From positions 76,198,117-76,262,116 of the forward strand of contig NC_061122.1 in the NCBI RefSeq assembly GCF_002878395.1: a stretch of 64,000 nt of DNA, read 5' to 3'. This DNA comes from Capsicum annuum (lineage: Eukaryota; Streptophyta; Magnoliopsida; Solanales; Solanaceae). Position numbers and translations under genes: made by a program. Shown in pieces: positions 60,025 through 64,000 of the stretch (its first letter is position 1; the number at the start of each line of letters is the position of its first letter). The notes under the pieces were generated by a model. The model ran no database searches, was not told the DNA's origin, and saw only the letters and a program-made list of their open reading frames with translations.

Positions 60025-61130
60025 ATGCCTCCGAAAAGATATAATGAAAGAAGGAATGGGGGTCAGCCACATCACCTATTCAGGAAGACCCATTAAATGA
60101 GCATATTTCTCATGCCAATTTTAGGGCCCCTTTCACTTCTTAAGCACATTCTATAGCTGCTCAGAACAACCCGCAGGCTATTGCCCTAGCTAATCTAGTG
60201 GCAAATACAGCTACAGTTAGAATCCATGACTTCACTTGGATTAATCCCCATACTATTTTCTAGATGTAAGTCTGAGGAAGATCCACAAGAGTTTCTAACA
60301 TGGTGTAAGAAGTGACAGATACCATAGGCATCACATCAGGTAAGAGTGAAGAGTTTATTGCATACCAGTTGTAGGATGTAGATCACACCTAGTTTAAGAA
60401 GTGGAAGAAGGACTGAGGTGTTGATTCAAGGACGGTAGAGTGAGAGGATTTTACCATAGCTTTCTTAGATAGGTTATTTCCACTAAAGTTAAGGAAATAT
60501 AAGGTTTAGGAGTTCATCAATTTGAAGTAGGGTAATATGAGTGAGAAGGAGTACTCGCTTAAGTTCACCCAATTGGTGAGGTATGATCCTACTATGGTGG
60601 ATGATAATATGTCTAGAATAAGTAAGTTTGTATCTGGGGTAGCTGATAGTATGGTTAAGAAGTATAGGACCACCATGCCGATTAAGGAGATAGACCTATC
60701 TAGACTCATGGTTCATGCTTAAGAGATTGAGGATAAGAAGCATAAGTAAAAGGAAAGAGAGAATAAGTGGTCCAGAATAGCTAGTTTAAAATTTTCTCAG
60801 ACAAAGTCAGAAGGTGATAGTTATACTCAGTTCCACCAAAAATTTTCATCCTCAACTCAATATTTAGCAAGTGCACCAGTTCCTAAGTTCAAGAAAGATA
60901 ATTGAGAAAGAGTGCTAGACCCTATGTTCCAGGGTAGTATGAAAAGTGGTCGTACAAATCCACTCTACAGGAAATATGGTAGGAACCACCATGGTGAGTG
61001 TAGAGCTGGTAGTGATGTATGTTTATGATATGGAAGGCCAGACCATAGGATCTGAGAGTGTCTCGTGGTTCCATAAAAATGAAAAGAATCATGCTAATAG
61101 GGCCAGTCCAATCTATTATCTGCTCGAGCA
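60025..61130 (+). pseudogene. Element F gag
   Basis: ATG at about 60025 starts MPPKRYNERRNGG, the chromovirus gag start. Later pieces in shifting frames resemble D's gag: EDPQEFL-like near 60280, a FPLKLRKYK-like stretch near 60480, MSEKEYSLKFTQLVRYDPTM (60537-60596), MSRISKFVSGVADSMVKKYR and IDLSRLMVHA. Stops replace Q or W codons repeatedly (for example near 60375, 60390, 60531 and 60720). A CCHC remnant may lie near 61000-61060. Element E2 cuts it at 61273. Confidence 0.82.
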
Positions 61131-61272
61131 GGTTACTTAACTAAATAGTGTGCCACTACTGGTGTAACTAGTGGGTTATGCCATGATGTCGGGTGTATTT
61201 ATATTCTCTAGTGTGGTTATCTTAGCTTATTTATCCTTGTATTGTGGAAAATTCATGTTCTTTATATGATAT

Positions 61273-63871
61273 TGTAATACCCCATATTTTTATGCTAGAA
61301 TTCTAACTGTCGTTTCTGCGCGTCTAAGCTCTAATCCAAGTGATTCTCATGTGAATAAAAGTTGAATGATCATTATCCTAGTCTATGGATTAGTTTAGAG
61401 GTGGTAAATGCTTATAGCAATGACATAGAACAAGGTTGAGCTAAGACCAATTGATTCATCCAAAGTTTTACATTTGATTCTACAAGGGTCAACTTCAAAC
61501 GTATATATCTCTTAATATACATGTAATTTTTCATCCCAAGACTGGTCAAATTGTAGATAATTAAATTAGCTTTCCAATGATACCAATTTCGCAAAAGTCC
61601 AATACCCGAGCGAAAAGTTATGCCCATTTTCGTGAGAGACAGTAAGGGTATGCGATTGGTTAGGTGCCGCCCAACCAAACTTAGGTGATTAGTTAGGTGC
61701 CACCAAACATGGCTTGTTTGATTACTTGGGCGCCACCTAAGTCAGTTCCAATTGCCAAAAACACTCCGTTTTGACTTATATCAAGGGTGTTGAAGTCATT
61801 TCACACCCCTAAATCGTCCCTAATCACTCTAAATCATTGATAAGGGGTTTTTAAACACATAATTACAATCCCTAAGCCCTAAATCAGTCAAGTTACGATC
61901 CAAAACCCTTCCTCTCTTCCCAAGAACAAAATCTAAGTTTACCTCTCAAGAATCAAGAAGTTAAGCTCTGAATTCAAAGTTCTCTACAAGGATTCTTTCA
62001 ATCAAGCTTGAAGGTCCAATATTTCAATGAATCCATTACCATAAAGGTATGTGGGGTATTTCAACAAGAACACCCTTTCGTTCTTGTACCCAAATTGATT
62101 TTTATTTTATGAATATACATGATTTTACATGTTTTGATATGAATTTATACCCTATATGGTTTTACATGAGATTATGATACTCTCTATGTTTTGGAAGTTG
62201 AATTGAATGAGAATGATGACATTTTTGTACATAAAGCTGAATTTTTCAGATCTTAAAGTAAGTTATATATATTTATGATGAAAAGCATGAATCTTGAAAA
62301 AATTTAATATGATTTTGATGTATGAGACCTTGAGTCCTAATTGGGATTGTACTTTGAGAAATTATGTGCTATAAGCACAATGAGATTTGAATCCCAAAGA
62401 TAATTTTTTTTACCAAGATGTAAGATTATAAAGCTGAAATTTTAAGTTTTAAGTGATTATTTTTGTGCTTATGTCATAAAGTATGAAACTTTGGAAGGTT
62501 TTATGGTGATATTGATGCATGAGTTTTTGGAACCCTATTTGAGATTATTATTTTGAGAAAATCATGTGTTATAAACACCTTGCATTTAAATAATTTGAGA
62601 TGATAAAGAAGCTTTGACCTTTTGGTTATAAAAAGGGTTGTTTTTGAAACCGAGATGAGAAAAGAAATTCACTTTTATTGATTTATTATGAAAGGGGTAG
62701 CATGATGACTCCCGTTGTGAATTTTTGAAATATTTATAGGTGGATTTTCTTTTGAAAAGATCTGAGCTAAGTCCGAAAGTAGTCTTTAGCATTGAGCGGG
62801 AGGTATAGAAGGATTGGTACTTTTCTAGAACTACATGCCCCCGTAGGTTGTGAGCCTGAGGCTGGTTTATATAGTGATCACTAGTGTTTTGATTTATGTT
62901 TTAAGTTCCTACTCCAATGGTAAGGATAGGACAGCTCTCCCTAATGTGGGTTAGACGTTGGACACCATGTAGCTCACATAGTTTATGTCAGTTGTAAGAG
63001 ACTCCCAATGTGTGTGTGTGTGTATTCTTCTATCTAATATGAAAAGTCTTATTCTTCTATCTGAGATGAAAACATATTTGGTTGAAAGACTGAGTTTGAG
63101 AAAGTCATTATTTTTGAAAGATTTAATAAACATATATTCCAAAGAGAATTCTTATGAGATTTGATTGCTTTGATGATTTAGAATCGAGATGGAAGTGAAT
63201 TGAGATTTATTATGATGACTCACATATTTCAACTGATATATTTTACTCTCTTATGATTATGATGATTTTAATTCGAGCTAAGTGATTCATTTATATCAGC
63301 ATGCATAATTTTATAAACTGTGATGATATTAAGAAATTATTTTATATATGCATTGCACCCCCATATGCTCGGTACGTTTCCCTGGTACTGACCCACATAT
63401 TCGTATGTAGGCTAAATTTTCTCGGAATGTAGGTACAAGGTATAGTGTACATCTTCAGATCCAGTCAGTTCACGGCATCCAGTCAGCAGGTGATGAGTCC
63501 TTTTGATTCAAGGGCTTGAGTTAGTTATACAGTTTGAGAAGTGTTGTATTTTCTTTATCCTTCTGTATTGAGTTGGGATAGTTGGAAGTCATGGCCCAGC
63601 TACCTATAGTCAGTACTAGTAGAGGCTTCATAGACAGTCAGTAGAAGTTGATGTATTTTGTTTCAGTTTTGGTTGTAAAAGTAGAGTTGTAAGCTTGTAA
63701 ATTTAGTTTTGTATCTATTATATTCAGAAAACAGTTATTTTTTGCAGATTTGTATAGATTTATACTTTTTGTTCAATTGCTTATGAGTTATGCCAGTAGA
63801 AGGGTTAGCTTGGGGTCACTTGTGATCCTAATCACCGTGTGACGTCTCGGGACCCAATTTTTAGGCGTTCA
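61273..63871 (+). repeat. 5' LTR of element E2
   Basis: 2599 bp, TGTAATACCCC...GGCGTTCA. A relative of D's LTR throughout: GGTATGTGGGGTATTTCAAC near 62046, the TAGAACTACATGCCCCC stretch near 62825, GCTTGGGGTCACTTGTG near 63810. The stem-loop is at 63497-63515 and a short GT run at 63009-63022. It interrupts element F. Confidence 0.88.
63497..63515 (+). other. Conserved LTR stem-loop (E2 copy)
   Basis: GTCCTT pairs with AAGGGC (one wobble) around a 7-nt loop. Confidence 0.55.
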
Positions 63872-63875
63872 AACT

Positions 63876-63887
63876 TGGTATCAGAGC
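63876..63887 (+). promoter_or_regulatory. Primer binding site of element E2
   Basis: TGGTATCAGAGC, a perfect match, followed by the GTGTCCTAGGGTGTCT leader motif (CCTAGG at 63903-63908). Confidence 0.92.
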
Positions 63888-64000
63888 ATATAGTTCATGT
63901 GTCCTAGGGTGTCTATGAAGTCGTGTCTAGTAGAGTCTTGCGGAACGGTACAGAGACAACTATACTTTTCTTTGAGAGACTACAGGGCATTTAAGAAATG
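63888..64000 (+). other. Leader of element E2, cut by window end
   Basis: 113 bases matching the start of D's and F's leaders (AGTAGAGTCTTG word near 63930). The gag start is not reached. Confidence 0.8.

Noticed and set aside
61412..61678. 88-codon minus-strand frame
   Set aside because: Sits in LTR E2 opposite to the element's direction and has no recognisable motif.

Overview
This window looks like gene-free plant heterochromatin. It is AT-rich and built almost entirely from long terminal repeat (LTR) retrotransposons inserted into one another. The gag, protease, reverse transcriptase (RT), RNase H, integrase and chromodomain remnants are the plant Ty3/gypsy kinds: chromovirus (Tekay/Del-like) and Tat/Athila-like. 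Their wording is what I know from Solanaceae (pepper, potato, tomato), so a solanaceous plant is my best guess; this is inference, not a database result. I found no cellular gene, tRNA, rRNA or CRISPR. Every coding remnant carries stops or frameshifts.

Left block (1-39114), a deep nest. Element A (1-3871, +) is a short non-autonomous LTR element with an unrecognised 522-codon frame. It breaks into the integrase of element B, a minus-strand chromovirus at 3872-8473. B's own 5' LTR is split into 8474-9480 and 36168-37141 by about 26.7 kb of later insertions. That insert is mainly element C, a Tat/Athila-like element on the plus strand: gag-protease-RT at 17385-21248, RNase H-integrase at 28273-29733, an extra ORF with an acidic tail at 31511-32776, and a 3' LTR at 34607-36160. 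C is interrupted by element D (21249-28272), a chromovirus reduced to an in-frame gag-integrase fusion. C is also interrupted by element G (11426-17384), which in turn carries solo LTR H (13047-14262). H has a perfect 5-bp target duplication, and removing it restores G's reading frame. B itself seems to sit in an older plus-strand LTR, J (37142-39114).

Middle block (39115-54820) is mostly LTR debris: L (39115-42068), the 5' end of N with its primer site (42069-43948), a probable solo LTR O (43949-45387), a degenerate minus-strand LTR-like stretch K (46053-49900), LTR P (51119-53636), and a segment shared between 42080-42690 and 53860-54372.

Right block (54821-64000) is a second nest. Minus-strand chromovirus Q (54821-58980) has its LTR entered at 58981 by plus-strand F. 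F is entered at 61273 by a newer element E2, whose 5' LTR and primer site are complete but whose body runs off the window.

The most interesting signals are RNA-level structures shared between otherwise diverged LTRs: a 6-bp stem with an exactly 7-nt loop in five LTRs, a hairpin at the very start of Athila-type LTRs, and a CCTAGG palindrome 27-29 nt from the start of the primer site in three elements. Also notable are the uncharacterised A frame, U3-like tandem repeats plus promoter-like motifs before the extra ORF of C, and stop codons concentrated at ancestral CAG/TGG positions, as expected from deamination of methylated cytosine. I see no strong evidence for a wholly new biological system.
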